Shown here: in pieces, positions 8,338 to 16,942 of the stretch
Position numbering within the stretch: position 1 is the stretch's first letter
How the letters are laid out: the number at the start of each line of letters is the position of its first letter
NCBI RefSeq assembly: GCF_002050515.1
Contig: NZ_LTAY01000019.1
Location: 1-64,000 of the forward strand
Direction: 5' to 3'
From: Clostridium thermobutyricum DSM 4928
GTDB lineage: Bacteria > Bacillota > Clostridia > Clostridiales > Clostridiaceae
DNA length: 64,000 bases
The notes under the pieces: generated by a model
What the model was told of the DNA's origin: nothing
Database searches by the model: none
What the model saw: the letters and a program-made list of their open reading frames with translations, nothing else
Made by a program: the position numbers and the translations under genes

Positions 8338-9126
8338 TTACTTTTTGTTCACAAAATATGCTTCTAAAATGCTAATTCCTTTATACATAAGAAAAGCGAT
8401 AATTGACAAAATGACAATGCTCATCATTACCATGTCTAATTGTGATATTTGACCACCATAAACTATTAAGAAACCTAGTCCTTCTCTAGCTACTAAAAAT
8501 TCTCCCATTATAACACCAACCCAAGATAATCCAAGATTTATTTTTAATGTTGATATTAGTACAGGAACAGAAGCTGGTAATATTAAATATCTTATTATTT
8601 GAAGTTTAGAAGCTTGAAATGTCTTCATTAAAAGAAGTTTTTCAGGGTCTATTTCATTAAATCCTGTTAATATGCTTAAAATTGTAGTTACTATGGATAT
8701 TAATAATGCCATAGCAATTATTGCTGAAGTTCCATTACCAATCCAAAATAAAATAATAGGAGCTAGTGCAACTTTAGGCAATGCATTTAAAACAACTAGA
8801 TATGGGTCTAATACTTTTGATACTTTAGGAAACCACCAAAGTAATATAGCTACTAAAGTTCCTATTAAAGTACCTAATAGAAAGCCTAAAATAGTCTCAT
8901 ATAAAGTTATTCCTATATGAGTTAATAATGTTCCATCTCTAAGAAATTCTAAGAATGAATTGACCATTCTAGTAGGTGAAGAGGTAAGGAAAGGATCTAT
9001 GATATTTAGTCTGGCAAAGAGTTCCCAAAATAAAATAATTAGAACTAAAATTAAGCATCTAAAAAATGTTATTTTTCTTTTTCTTTTTTTAATATTTTGT
9101 AAATAAAGTGTATGCTCATTGCTCAT
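8338..9126 (-). CDS. ABC transporter permease, SsuC/TauC/ThiX type
   Basis: 262-residue permease of an NitT/TauT-type importer, with about six membrane segments. The cytoplasmic EAA loop is visible as LLMKTFQASKLQIIRYLILPASVP, and GVIMGEFLVAREGLGFLI is typical of SsuC-like permeases. It is the last gene of the binding-protein, ATPase, permease operon, with 3 bases between ATPase stop and permease start. The substrate cannot be read from the sequence; sulfonate, taurine, nitrate and pyrimidine thiamine precursors are all used by relatives. Confidence 0.88.
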   Translation of the reverse strand: MSNEHTLYLQNIKKRKRKITFFRCLILVLIILFWELFARLNIIDPFLTSSPTRMVNSFLEFLRDGTLLTHIGITLYETILGFLLGTLIGTLVAILLWWFPKVSKVLDPYLVVLNALPKVALAPIILFWIGNGTSAIIAMALLISIVTTILSILTGFNEIDPEKLLLMKTFQASKLQIIRYLILPASVPVLISTLKINLGLSWVGVIMGEFLVAREGLGFLIVYGGQISQLDMVMMSIVILSIIAFLMYKGISILEAYFVNKK

Positions 9127-9129
9127 AAT

Positions 9130-9885
9130 TTAATCCTCCATTTCAGTCCAAATATGATTGAAGTAATTCTTAAATTCAGATGAGCTTCTTCTTTGGAAAG
9201 GTGTAAGTGATTTCTCAAAAGAAATATCTATAATTTCTTTAATAAAAGCAGGTCTTTTACTTAGTAATATAATCTTGTCAGAAGTTGAAATGGCTTCACT
9301 TATATCATGAGTAACCATAACGGCTGTTTTTCCTTCAGATTTTATTATTTCGTGAATGTCATTACAAACATTTAGCCTAGTTTGATAATCAAGAGCTGAA
9401 AAAGGTTCATCTAAGAAAAGAATGCTAGGTTTTAAAGCTAGAGTTCTAATTAAAGCTACTCTTTGCCTCATACCTCCAGAAATTTCAGATGGTTTATGAT
9501 CTTTAAATTTTTCTAAATCATATTTTTTTATTAAGCTCTCTACATAAGATATATTTTCATCATTTAATACTCCTTTAATTTTTAAACCTAAAGTGATATT
9601 GTTAAATACTGATGTCCAAGGAAATAAATGATCCTTTTGAAACATATAGCCAATCTTATCTAAATTATTTTTTAAAGGACTATCATTAAATAGTATAGAG
9701 CCTTCAGATGGAACTAAAAGTCCACTCATTATATTTAATAATGTAGACTTTCCACATCCAGAAGGACCTAATATACATATATAATCTCCTTCATCTACAG
9801 TAAAACTAATATTTTTGATTGCCTCTATTTCGCCTTTTTCTGAATGATATCGCATTTTTATATTATCTATTTTTAATAAACTCAT
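9130..9885 (-). CDS. ABC transporter ATP-binding protein, SsuB/TauB type
   Basis: 251-residue ATPase. Walker A GPSGCGKST near residue 40, Q-loop in GYMFQKDHLFPW, signature SGGMRQRVALIRTLA, Walker B ILFLDEPFSALD and the switch His in VTHDISEA are all intact, so it should be active. It energises the adjacent permease. Gene order and the short gaps indicate one transcript with the lipoprotein gene upstream. Confidence 0.92.
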   Translation of the reverse strand: MSLLKIDNIKMRYHSEKGEIEAIKNISFTVDEGDYICILGPSGCGKSTLLNIMSGLLVPSEGSILFNDSPLKNNLDKIGYMFQKDHLFPWTSVFNNITLGLKIKGVLNDENISYVESLIKKYDLEKFKDHKPSEISGGMRQRVALIRTLALKPSILFLDEPFSALDYQTRLNVCNDIHEIIKSEGKTAVMVTHDISEAISTSDKIILLSKRPAFIKEIIDISFEKSLTPFQRRSSSEFKNYFNHIWTEMED

Positions 9886-9899
9886 GTAAAACTCCGTTA

Positions 9900-10910
9900 T
9901 TAATTAGTTTTTACATTTTCAGCAAAAGTATTATCAACGATATCAGAGAAAGCAGGTGTCTTTTTAATTAGGCTACTATCATAAGATTTTATTACATCTA
10001 TAAGATTATTTAATCCTTCTTCACTTACTTTAGGATCTTTAGCTAAAGCATCAATTTTCTTATAGTTATCTATAACATTTATCATTATATCCATATCAGT
10101 ACCAGGGAAAAATGAGATTATAGATTCAGCTATTTCTTTAGATGAATGAGAATGGAACCATTCTTGTCCTTTAGCTATAGCATTAGTAAATTTTTGAATT
10201 GTTTCTGGGTTATTTTCCATATAAGATTTAGAGGCAAAAAAGCAAGTATAAGTCATATTTCCTGCAGATTCACCAATTGAAGCCACTATTTTAGCATTTC
10301 CTTCTTTTTCAAGCATAGAAGCAGTTGGTTCAAAAAGTGCAACATAATCTCCAGTACCAGATTTAAAAGCACTTGCAGTAGCAGTAAAATCTAGATTTGT
10401 AAGTAACTTAACATCTGATTTAGGATTAATATTATTTTTTCTCATAACATATTCAAGAGCCATTTCAGGAACACCACCAGGTCTTCCACCAATTATTTCT
10501 TTTCCTTTTATATCAGACCATTTAAAATCTTTATCATTTCTTCCAACTAGAAATGATCCATCTTTTTGAGTAAGTTGTGCAAATAGAACAGGTAAATCTT
10601 CACGACCTTGATTATAAATATAAATTATTTGTTCAGGTCCGCAAAAACCAATATCAGCATTTTTAGAAAGGACATTTTGCATTACTTTATCAGCACCTTG
10701 TCCAGTAGAAAGATATATATCTAATCCTTCTTCTTCAAAGAATCCCTCATTTATAGCTATATACATAGGTGAATAAAAAACAGAACGAACAACTTCATTT
10801 AATCTAACTGTTTCTTTAGAAGAAGTTTTATCATTAGAACAACCACCTATAAAAACTATAGATATTATTAAAACTAATAGAGTAGATAAAATTTTTATTT
10901 TCTTTTTCAT
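9900..10910 (-). CDS. Substrate-binding lipoprotein, NMT1/THI5-like
   Basis: About 336-residue extracellular binding protein. I start it at the ATG at 10910, which has AAGGA upstream and gives a lipoprotein signal peptide (MKKKIK, hydrophobic stretch, lipobox IGGC). The mature part begins with a VRSVFYSPMYIAINEGFFEEEGLD block typical of the NMT1/SsuA-like family, followed by FKSGTGDYVALFEPTASMLE. No thiamine riboswitch or other leader is visible upstream, so thiamine-precursor uptake is not supported. First gene of the operon. Confidence 0.88.
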   Translation of the reverse strand: MKKKIKILSTLLVLIISIVFIGGCSNDKTSSKETVRLNEVVRSVFYSPMYIAINEGFFEEEGLDIYLSTGQGADKVMQNVLSKNADIGFCGPEQIIYIYNQGREDLPVLFAQLTQKDGSFLVGRNDKDFKWSDIKGKEIIGGRPGGVPEMALEYVMRKNNINPKSDVKLLTNLDFTATASAFKSGTGDYVALFEPTASMLEKEGNAKIVASIGESAGNMTYTCFFASKSYMENNPETIQKFTNAIAKGQEWFHSHSSKEIAESIISFFPGTDMDIMINVIDNYKKIDALAKDPKVSEEGLNNLIDVIKSYDSSLIKKTPAFSDIVDNTFAENVKTN

Positions 10911-10984
10911 ATTACATATCCTTATTATAATAATTAATTTTAATTTATGATATGACATCAAATGACAAAATGTTAAAATAAAAA

Positions 10985-11018
10985 AATTAGATATGCATTA
11001 ATTTATGCATATCTAATT
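10985..11018. terminator. Terminator between acyltransferase and lipoprotein genes
   Basis: 14-bp perfect stem AATTAGATATGCAT / ATGCATATCTAATT with a 6-base loop. On the minus strand it is followed by a T-rich run, so it ends the acyltransferase transcript. Confidence 0.8.
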
Positions 11019-11020
11019 TA

Positions 11021-11992
11021 TTATTTAGATTCAGATAATTCTTTATTTTTTTCTTTTATAGTTTTACTTAAATGTTGCATTCCAATAGATATTATAATGC
11101 AAATTAATACTACAGTTACACAGGATAACATACAGCTAAATAAAGTATTAAAATTAAGATATGGTAACATAGTATTAGCTACAGTTCCATGAAATAAATA
11201 CATATAAAGAGACATTTTACCTAGTGAGGAAAGTGAAGTTCTTTTTTGTGGTATTATTGAAATTAAAAATCCACCTATTAAAAAGGCACCAATGTAGTGG
11301 AATGCTCTACAGAATAAAGGAAAAAGTCCTAAATCAATAAAATGCTCATAATTTGTATATTCAAATAGTAAATCTACAGGAATATAGTTTTGTAAAAAAT
11401 AAAGTATAATCAATATGGTAATAGATCCAATTAATAAATAATTTCTATATTTTTTTATAGTTTCTATATATTCACGCTTGAACATCATACCAGCTATAAA
11501 AAATGGAAGAAAGAAAAATGTTCTAGAAAAGCTTCCATTACTTCCTACACTAGTATCAAAACCTATTATAAGTGAAAATATTATTGAACCTATAAGCCAC
11601 AATTTTTCATTTTTTATATAATCAGAAATTATATACCATGCAGTTAAAGATAATAAATACCAGAATGTCCATTGTGTTGCAAGTAAAGTAAAATCTAATT
11701 CTCCGTGAAGTATATAATTGTAATATGCTACATAAAGGATTTGAGCTAGTACATATATAGTAAATATGTGTTTAACTTTTTGAACTGTTGTTCGCTTACT
11801 TCTTTTTGAAAAATATCCTGAAACAAAAGTAAATACAGGCATATGAAACATATATAAAAATAATATAAAATAATGTACATTTACATTAGTAGGAGAGGCT
11901 AATTCTAAAGTGTTACCTACTATGACAGCTATAATAAGAAAACCTTTTAAAGTGTCAAAGAAATAGTCTCTTTTGTTAATAGAAATTTCCAA
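11021..11992 (-). CDS. Acyltransferase family 3 membrane protein
   Basis: 323-residue integral membrane protein with about ten hydrophobic segments, resembling the acyltransferase-3 family that O-acylates surface polysaccharides. The N-terminus RDYFFDTLKGFLIIAVIVGN matches the family start, but the conserved R/K-x10-H motif reads K16-x10-N27, so the usual catalytic His is Asn. The start codon is TTG with a strong AAGGAGGG upstream. It stands alone between terminators. Activity is doubtful unless another residue substitutes; see findings. Confidence 0.78.
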   Translation of the reverse strand: MEISINKRDYFFDTLKGFLIIAVIVGNTLELASPTNVNVHYFILFLYMFHMPVFTFVSGYFSKRSKRTTVQKVKHIFTIYVLAQILYVAYYNYILHGELDFTLLATQWTFWYLLSLTAWYIISDYIKNEKLWLIGSIIFSLIIGFDTSVGSNGSFSRTFFFLPFFIAGMMFKREYIETIKKYRNYLLIGSITILIILYFLQNYIPVDLLFEYTNYEHFIDLGLFPLFCRAFHYIGAFLIGGFLISIIPQKRTSLSSLGKMSLYMYLFHGTVANTMLPYLNFNTLFSCMLSCVTVVLICIIISIGMQHLSKTIKEKNKELSESK

Positions 11993-12155
11993 TATAAACC
12001 CTCCTTGTTAAAAAAGTTCATAAAAACTTAATTTATTGTTAAATTATATAATAAAAATAATTAATGTACAAACCTAATATTGGAAAATATATCGAAAGAA
12101 GTTTCCTATAAAATATGATATTATATATAAAAGAAAAATATTACGAGGTGATAAA

Positions 12156-12806
12156 ATGATAAAAGCTGTTTTATTTGATTTAGATGGGACACTTTTAGAT
12201 ACAAATGAATTAGTATATAGAAGTTTTAATTATATTTTTAATGAAAAACTAAATTTAAATTTTGATAAAAATAAAATAGGAGAGAATTATGGGAGACCTT
12301 TAGAGGAATCTTTTTCTAAAATAACAGAAAATAAAGAAGAAATAGAAAGTCTTATTAAAGAGTATCGTAAATATAATTTAGAAATTCATGATGATCTTTG
12401 TAGACCTTTTATAGGAACAGAAATACTTTTAAATTTTTTAAAAGATAATGGAATAAAAATAGGTATAGTAACTTCTAAGAAAGAGGATGTAGCAAAGAGA
12501 GGTTTAGAAATATCTAATCTTATGAAGTATATAGATATTTTCGTAAGTCCAGAGCACACTAAAAAGCATAAACCAGATGGAGAACCTGTTATTTATGCTT
12601 TAGAAAAATTAGGAGTAAAAAGAGAAGATGCAATAATGGTAGGTGATAGTCCTTATGATTTATTAAGTGGTAAAAATGCTGGAGTTAAAACTTGTGGAGT
12701 AAATTATACAATGATAGATATAAATGAACTTAAAAAAGTAAATCCAGATTATTTTATTGATAATCCAACAGATTTAATAAAAATTATTGAAAAGGAAGAG
12801 TTTTAA
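12156..12806 (+). CDS. HAD-superfamily phosphatase, Gph/PpaX-like
   Basis: 216-residue HAD hydrolase. Motif I is DLDGTLLDT (Asp8 and Asp10), motif II is in IGIVTSKKED, motif III is the Lys in HKPDGEPVIYAL and motif IV is VGDSPYDLLSGKNAG. It most resembles phosphoglycolate phosphatase or pyrophosphatase PpaX; the exact substrate is not determined by sequence. RBS GAGGTGATAAA. Its stop overlaps the next start (TAATG), so it heads a three-gene translationally coupled operon. Confidence 0.9.
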   Translation: MIKAVLFDLDGTLLDTNELVYRSFNYIFNEKLNLNFDKNKIGENYGRPLEESFSKITENKEEIESLIKEYRKYNLEIHDDLCRPFIGTEILLNFLKDNGIKIGIVTSKKEDVAKRGLEISNLMKYIDIFVSPEHTKKHKPDGEPVIYALEKLGVKREDAIMVGDSPYDLLSGKNAGVKTCGVNYTMIDINELKKVNPDYFIDNPTDLIKIIEKEEF

Positions 12807-13156
12807 TGAACATTCAGATATTTGGAAGAAAAAAATGCTTTGATACAAAAAAGGTTGAAAGATATTTTAAAGAGAGAAGAATAAAATATTCATTAATTGA
12901 TTTAGATGAAAAAGGAATATCAAAAGGTGAATTAAATAATATTAAAAGATGTATAAATATAAATGATTTAATTAATACAAATGCAAAGGACTATAAAAAA
13001 TCTAATTTAGATAAAATAAGAGCAGTTGAAATGAAAGAAGAAATACTTCTTAAAAATCCAAAACTTATAAAATCTCCTATAGTTAGAAATGGGAAAGATT
13101 CTGTTTTAGGATATAATGTAGATAAGTTTAAAGAATGGGAGTCAAGTAATGAGTAA
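12806..13156 (+). CDS. ArsC/Spx-family (thioredoxin-fold) protein
   Basis: 116-residue protein of the ArsC/Spx/YffB family: N-terminal strand IQIFGRKKC with the key Cys near residue 11, a helix with DTKKVERYFKERRI, and the cis-Pro region LIKSPIVRNG. It has one family Cys rather than CxxC, so it is neither classic Spx nor classic arsenate reductase. No arsenic genes are near. It overlaps both the upstream HAD gene (1 base) and the downstream flavin reductase-like gene (8 bases). Confidence 0.8.
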   Translation: MNIQIFGRKKCFDTKKVERYFKERRIKYSLIDLDEKGISKGELNNIKRCININDLINTNAKDYKKSNLDKIRAVEMKEEILLKNPKLIKSPIVRNGKDSVLGYNVDKFKEWESSNE

Positions 13157-13904
13157 AAGAAAATTTAAGGGAAGTGTAGTTTTAAACCCAGTACCAGTTG
13201 TTATTATTTCAACTAAAAATAAAGAGGGAAAGGAAAATGTTTTTACAGTTGCTTGGACTGGAACAGTATGTACAAAGCCTCCAATGTTATCAATATCAGT
13301 AAGACCTAGTAGATTATCTTATGAATATATAAAAGAAACTATGAGTTTTGTTGTTAATATACCAAGTTCAGATATGGTTAAGAAAGTTGATTATTGTGGA
13401 GTTAGAAGTGGAAGAACAAATGATAAGATAAAAGAAATGGGATTTACTATGATACCTTGTGATGATATCGAAGGAAGTTATATAAATGAATGCCCTATAT
13501 CAATTGAATGTAAAGTGAAGAGTATAGTTCCTTTAGGTACTCATGATATGATAATTGCTGATGTATTAAGTTCTCATATAGATGAAAGCCTTATGGATGA
13601 AAAAGGTAAAATACACTTTGAAAAAGGTGATTTAATTACATATTGTCATGGAGAATATTATAAAATGCCTCAAAATTCAATTGGGAAGTTTGGATATTCT
13701 GTTATGAAGAAAAAAACTCTAAAAATTAAAAATCAAGAAAAGAAATCTAAAGGTGAATTAAAAGAAAAAGATAATAAAAAAGATTTAAAGAAAAAATATA
13801 AAGATGAAAAAAATAGTAAGAAAAAGATTAATAACTTAAAAAATAAAAGTAAAAATTCTAGCATTTCAAAAAAGAATTCAAAGAAAAAAAGAAAAATAAA
13901 ATAA
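13149..13904 (+). CDS. Flavin reductase-like protein with Lys-rich tail
   Basis: 251 residues. Residues 1 to about 185 form a flavin reductase-like FMN-binding split barrel: PVPVVIISTKN, the VFTVAWTGTVCTKPPMLSISVRP block and GTHDMIIADVLS are typical. The last roughly 60 residues are extremely Lys-rich with Asn, Ser and Glu, and look disordered. Such a tail is not part of the enzyme fold and might bind nucleic acid or another polyanion. The tail codons are A-rich like the rest of the genome. Third gene of the HAD/ArsC-like operon. Confidence 0.87.
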   Translation: MSKRKFKGSVVLNPVPVVIISTKNKEGKENVFTVAWTGTVCTKPPMLSISVRPSRLSYEYIKETMSFVVNIPSSDMVKKVDYCGVRSGRTNDKIKEMGFTMIPCDDIEGSYINECPISIECKVKSIVPLGTHDMIIADVLSSHIDESLMDEKGKIHFEKGDLITYCHGEYYKMPQNSIGKFGYSVMKKKTLKIKNQEKKSKGELKEKDNKKDLKKKYKDEKNSKKKINNLKNKSKNSSISKKNSKKKRKIK

Positions 13905-13928
13905 GCAGCATTTTGCTGCTTATTTTAA
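13898..13928. terminator. Bidirectional terminator
   Basis: AAATAAGCAGC / GCTGCTTATTT stem around a 5-base loop. It includes the end of the flavin reductase-like gene and reaches the dacA-like stop codon. Confidence 0.85.
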
Positions 13929-15268
13929 TATCTTCTTCTATAATTTGAATAAGAAGAATAACGGCTTCTTCTTGAACGTCTCTTATTTATTGTTCTAATA
14001 ATAAATAAAATTATTAAAACTATTAAAGCTATACCTACAAGTACTCCTAAGTAAACAAATATGTTAGCTTTAATTAAATCAAATTTAGATATACCAATTG
14101 ACCCTTTAACTGTTGTTTTATATTGACCAGAAACAAGAGTTAAATCTAAACTATCTTTTGAAGATGCCTTCCAAGCACTGTCCCCGTTGCTATTGAAAGT
14201 TATGTCAGTATGGTTTTTGTTAAATGTATTATTATACATCATAACATCTTGGTCTACAGTAACTGGTGCAGTTATTTCTTTAGTAGGACCAAAGAATCCA
14301 AAAAGTTTATACTTTAAAGTTACATCTTTAATAGATTGTCCGGACTTAATAAATACTTCAGGCTTTGCAGAATAACTATAGTTCATCATAGCTTCCATAT
14401 CTTTGTATCTATTATCTGGGGTATGCATATCATTAGAGAATAATATTATCCCTAAAATTTCTCTACCATCTCTATTGTAAACACTAGCTAAACAGTTTCC
14501 AGCATCATTAGTTGTACCAGTTTTTCCAGCAATATTCCCATCTTTTCCAAGAAGTTCATTTCTGTTAACTAAATCAACTCTTTTGCCATTAATCATTATG
14601 CTAGAATTTTTTGTTTCCATAGTTTCCTTTACCCATGGATTGGCAAATGCCGCTTTTAAAAGAATTGCTAAATCGTATGCTGTAGTATAATGGTCAGTAT
14701 CTTGAAGACCATTAGCAGTTACGAAATGTGTATCTTTCATACCTAATTTCTTAGCTTCTTCATTCATCATATTAGCAAAGTTTTTAGAATTTCCCCCAAC
14801 ATAATCAGCTATCATATATGCTGCATCGTTTGCAGAAAACATAAGTAATGCTTTCATAACATCCTCACCAGACATTTTTTGACCAACAGGAATACTAACT
14901 CCAGGCCAATTTGAATGTAATGAGTAAGGTGGTTGAATTGAAGCTTCTTTAGTAAAAGTAATTTCATCTGTTTTATTAGCATGTTCTGCAAAAAGTAATG
15001 CAGTCATAAGCTTAGTTAAGCTTGCAGGATAAGCTTTTGCATCAGCATTTTTTGAATAAATAACTTCCCCTGTTTTTAAGTCCATGCTTATTGCATATTT
15101 AGCTGATAAATTTGGACCTACATCATTGGTTGTAGCTTCAGTTGATATTTTTGTAGGAGTATCAGCATTAGCAATATTAGAAAAAGGTAAGAAAAATGAT
15201 AGCATAAAAATTAAAGCTATCGTTTTAATAAGCAAATTCTTTTTTGAAAAAAAATTTGTTTTCGTCAA
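13925..15268 (-). CDS. D-alanyl-D-alanine carboxypeptidase (peptidase S11)
   Basis: 447-residue low-molecular-weight penicillin-binding protein that trims the terminal D-Ala of peptidoglycan stem peptides outside the cell. Signal peptide at residues 1-35; catalytic S83LTK86, S145AN147 and K249TG251 are all present. A beta-rich C-terminal domain is followed by a membrane segment (FVYLGVLVGIALIVLIILF) and a basic Arg/Tyr/Ser tail, so it is anchored by a true transmembrane helix, not the amphipathic helix of E. coli PBP5. The start is TTG with GGAGAG upstream. Confidence 0.94.
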   Translation of the reverse strand: MTKTNFFSKKNLLIKTIALIFMLSFFLPFSNIANADTPTKISTEATTNDVGPNLSAKYAISMDLKTGEVIYSKNADAKAYPASLTKLMTALLFAEHANKTDEITFTKEASIQPPYSLHSNWPGVSIPVGQKMSGEDVMKALLMFSANDAAYMIADYVGGNSKNFANMMNEEAKKLGMKDTHFVTANGLQDTDHYTTAYDLAILLKAAFANPWVKETMETKNSSIMINGKRVDLVNRNELLGKDGNIAGKTGTTNDAGNCLASVYNRDGREILGIILFSNDMHTPDNRYKDMEAMMNYSYSAKPEVFIKSGQSIKDVTLKYKLFGFFGPTKEITAPVTVDQDVMMYNNTFNKNHTDITFNSNGDSAWKASSKDSLDLTLVSGQYKTTVKGSIGISKFDLIKANIFVYLGVLVGIALIVLIILFIIRTINKRRSRRSRYSSYSNYRRRY

Positions 15269-15316
15269 AGCAATCTCTCCATCTCATTTAATTTTATTTG
15301 GGACATATATAAAATG

Positions 15317-15345
15317 AGTATAACATTTAAAAAGTACAATAACAA
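15317..15345 (-). promoter_or_regulatory. Promoter of the D,D-carboxypeptidase gene
   Basis: On the minus strand TTGTTA (15345-15340), 17-base spacer, TATACT (15322-15317). The start codon lies about 50 bases downstream. Confidence 0.6.
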
Positions 15346-15427
15346 TAACGAAAAAATAATATAATTATTACAATTTATTAATAAAATTTATCATTTTAGG
15401 CAAACTAAAGACAGAGAGGGTGGTATT

Positions 15428-16192
15428 TTGAAAAAATTATATAAGTTTTTATTCGTTTTGGCAATTTTGCCATTAATTTTAACATTATTTAATAATATAA
15501 CTGCATTTGGAGGTGAAATAAAAAAGACAGTTTATTTAACATTTGATGATGGACCATCAAAAAATAATACAGCAAGTGTATTGAATATATTAAATAAAAA
15601 TGGAGTAAAAGGAAGCTTCTTTGTTGTAGGACAAAATGCAATTAAATATAAAGAGAATTTAAAGAATTTACAAAAGAGTGGTATGGGAATTTATCCTCAT
15701 TGTAATGTTCATACTTATTCTCAAATTTATAAAAATAAAGATGCTTATTTTTATGATTTAAATTGTTGCAAAAATAATTTGAAAAATGTATTAGGTAATG
15801 ATTATGATTTTAAATTTGTAAGATTACCAGGTGGAGCAACAAATGAAGTTTCAAATTTTAATATTAAAAATTCCATTTTAAAAGAACTTGATTATAAAGG
15901 AATAAATTATATTGATTGGAATGTTGATTCAGGAGATGCAGAAGCTGTTAGTGTATCAACAAACAAATTAAAAAGTAATTTTAAAAAAAATTGTGGAAAA
16001 TACAAAGTAGAAGTAGTACTTATGCATGATACGGATGCTAAACATTCAACAGTTATGTCTCTTCAAGATTTAATAAATATATATAAGAGTAAAGGTTATG
16101 AATTCAAAACTTTAGACCAAATAACTGAAGATGAAATAGATTATTTAATACATACAAAAGTAGTAAATAGAGTTTATAAAGAAAAAAAGTAG
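15428..16192 (+). CDS. Polysaccharide deacetylase family protein
   Basis: 254-residue secreted or membrane-tethered NodB-domain protein (N-terminal hydrophobic stretch, residues 5-27). Motif 1 is TFDDGPS (Asp40, Asp41), motif 2 is H91CNVH95, motif 3 is VRLPGG, followed by DWNVDSGDA and VVLMHD. All metal ligands are present, so it should be an active N- or O-deacetylase of peptidoglycan or a surface glycan. The start is TTG at 15428 after AGAGAGGGTGG. Its neighbours are cell-wall genes. Confidence 0.9.
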   Translation: MKKLYKFLFVLAILPLILTLFNNITAFGGEIKKTVYLTFDDGPSKNNTASVLNILNKNGVKGSFFVVGQNAIKYKENLKNLQKSGMGIYPHCNVHTYSQIYKNKDAYFYDLNCCKNNLKNVLGNDYDFKFVRLPGGATNEVSNFNIKNSILKELDYKGINYIDWNVDSGDAEAVSVSTNKLKSNFKKNCGKYKVEVVLMHDTDAKHSTVMSLQDLINIYKSKGYEFKTLDQITEDEIDYLIHTKVVNRVYKEKK

Positions 16193-16213
16193 ATTTTTAA
16201 TCTACTTTTTTTC
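16182..16213. terminator. Bidirectional terminator
   Basis: Stem 16184-16195 / 16199-16210 with A and T runs on either side. It spans the stop codons of the deacetylase and gatD genes. Confidence 0.85.
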
Positions 16214-16930
16214 TTTAAATCTATTTATTATATATTCTTTAGCTTTTAATTCTAAAGTATCATCAAGTTTTTCTAATTTTACTTCACCATATTTCTTTTC
16301 TAAAGCTAATGAAAGAATTTTATCTGCCAATTCAGGATTTTTTGAAAGTAATGATCCATGAAAATAAGTACAGAAAGTATTTTTATAAATACATCCTTCA
16401 TATCCATCAGAACCATTATTACCATAACCTTCAACACATTTACCTAATGGTTTTAAATCATTTATATATGTTCTACCAGAATGATTTTCAAAACCTACAT
16501 AAGTTTGATCAAATTCTTCGTTATATATAACTGTATTTCCAATAAATCTAGTGTCTCCACCTTCTGTGTAAATATTTAATATTCCAAGACCTTCTAGCTT
16601 TTCACCATTAGGAGCTCTATAATAGTTTCCAAGTAATTGATATCCTCCACAGATAGCAAGCAGTACTTTTCCATTTTCAACATATCTTTTAAGCTCTTCT
16701 TTTTTTGAGGATTTTAAGTCATCAGAAACTATAGATTGTTCATAGTCTTGACCTCCTCCAAAGAACACAATATCAAAATTATCAGCATTAAATTCATCAT
16801 TGATAGAAGTGTTTATTATATTTACTTTTATTCCACGTCTTTCAGCTCTTTGTTTAAGAATAAGTATATTTCCTACATCTCCATAAACATTTAAAAGATC
16901 AGGATAAAGATGACAAATATTAATTTCCAT
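16202..16930 (-). CDS. gatD: Lipid II isoglutaminyl synthase, glutaminase subunit GatD
   Basis: 242-residue class I glutamine amidotransferase of the CobB/CobQ type. The nucleophile is Cys94 in LAICGGYQLLG, and the catalytic His lies in YFHGSLLSKNPEL. It releases ammonia from glutamine for MurT, which amidates the D-Glu of lipid II to D-isoglutamine. It lies 12 bases downstream of murT in the same operon, which is the standard arrangement and supports the call over cobyric acid synthase. Confidence 0.93.
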   Translation of the reverse strand: MEINICHLYPDLLNVYGDVGNILILKQRAERRGIKVNIINTSINDEFNADNFDIVFFGGGQDYEQSIVSDDLKSSKKEELKRYVENGKVLLAICGGYQLLGNYYRAPNGEKLEGLGILNIYTEGGDTRFIGNTVIYNEEFDQTYVGFENHSGRTYINDLKPLGKCVEGYGNNGSDGYEGCIYKNTFCTYFHGSLLSKNPELADKILSLALEKKYGEVKLEKLDDTLELKAKEYIINRFKEKK

Positions 16931-16942
16931 ATAATCTTCTCC

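Noticed and set aside
10911..11020. TPP riboswitch in front of the NMT1/THI5-like binding protein
   Set aside because: Only a plain terminator hairpin and AT-rich DNA occur; none of the conserved thi-box sequence is seen.
15428..16192. Apparent loss of the second metal His (HTYSQ) in the deacetylase motif 2
   Set aside because: A better alignment places motif 2 four residues earlier as H91-C-N-V-H95, which fits H-x3-H exactly, so no ligand is lost.
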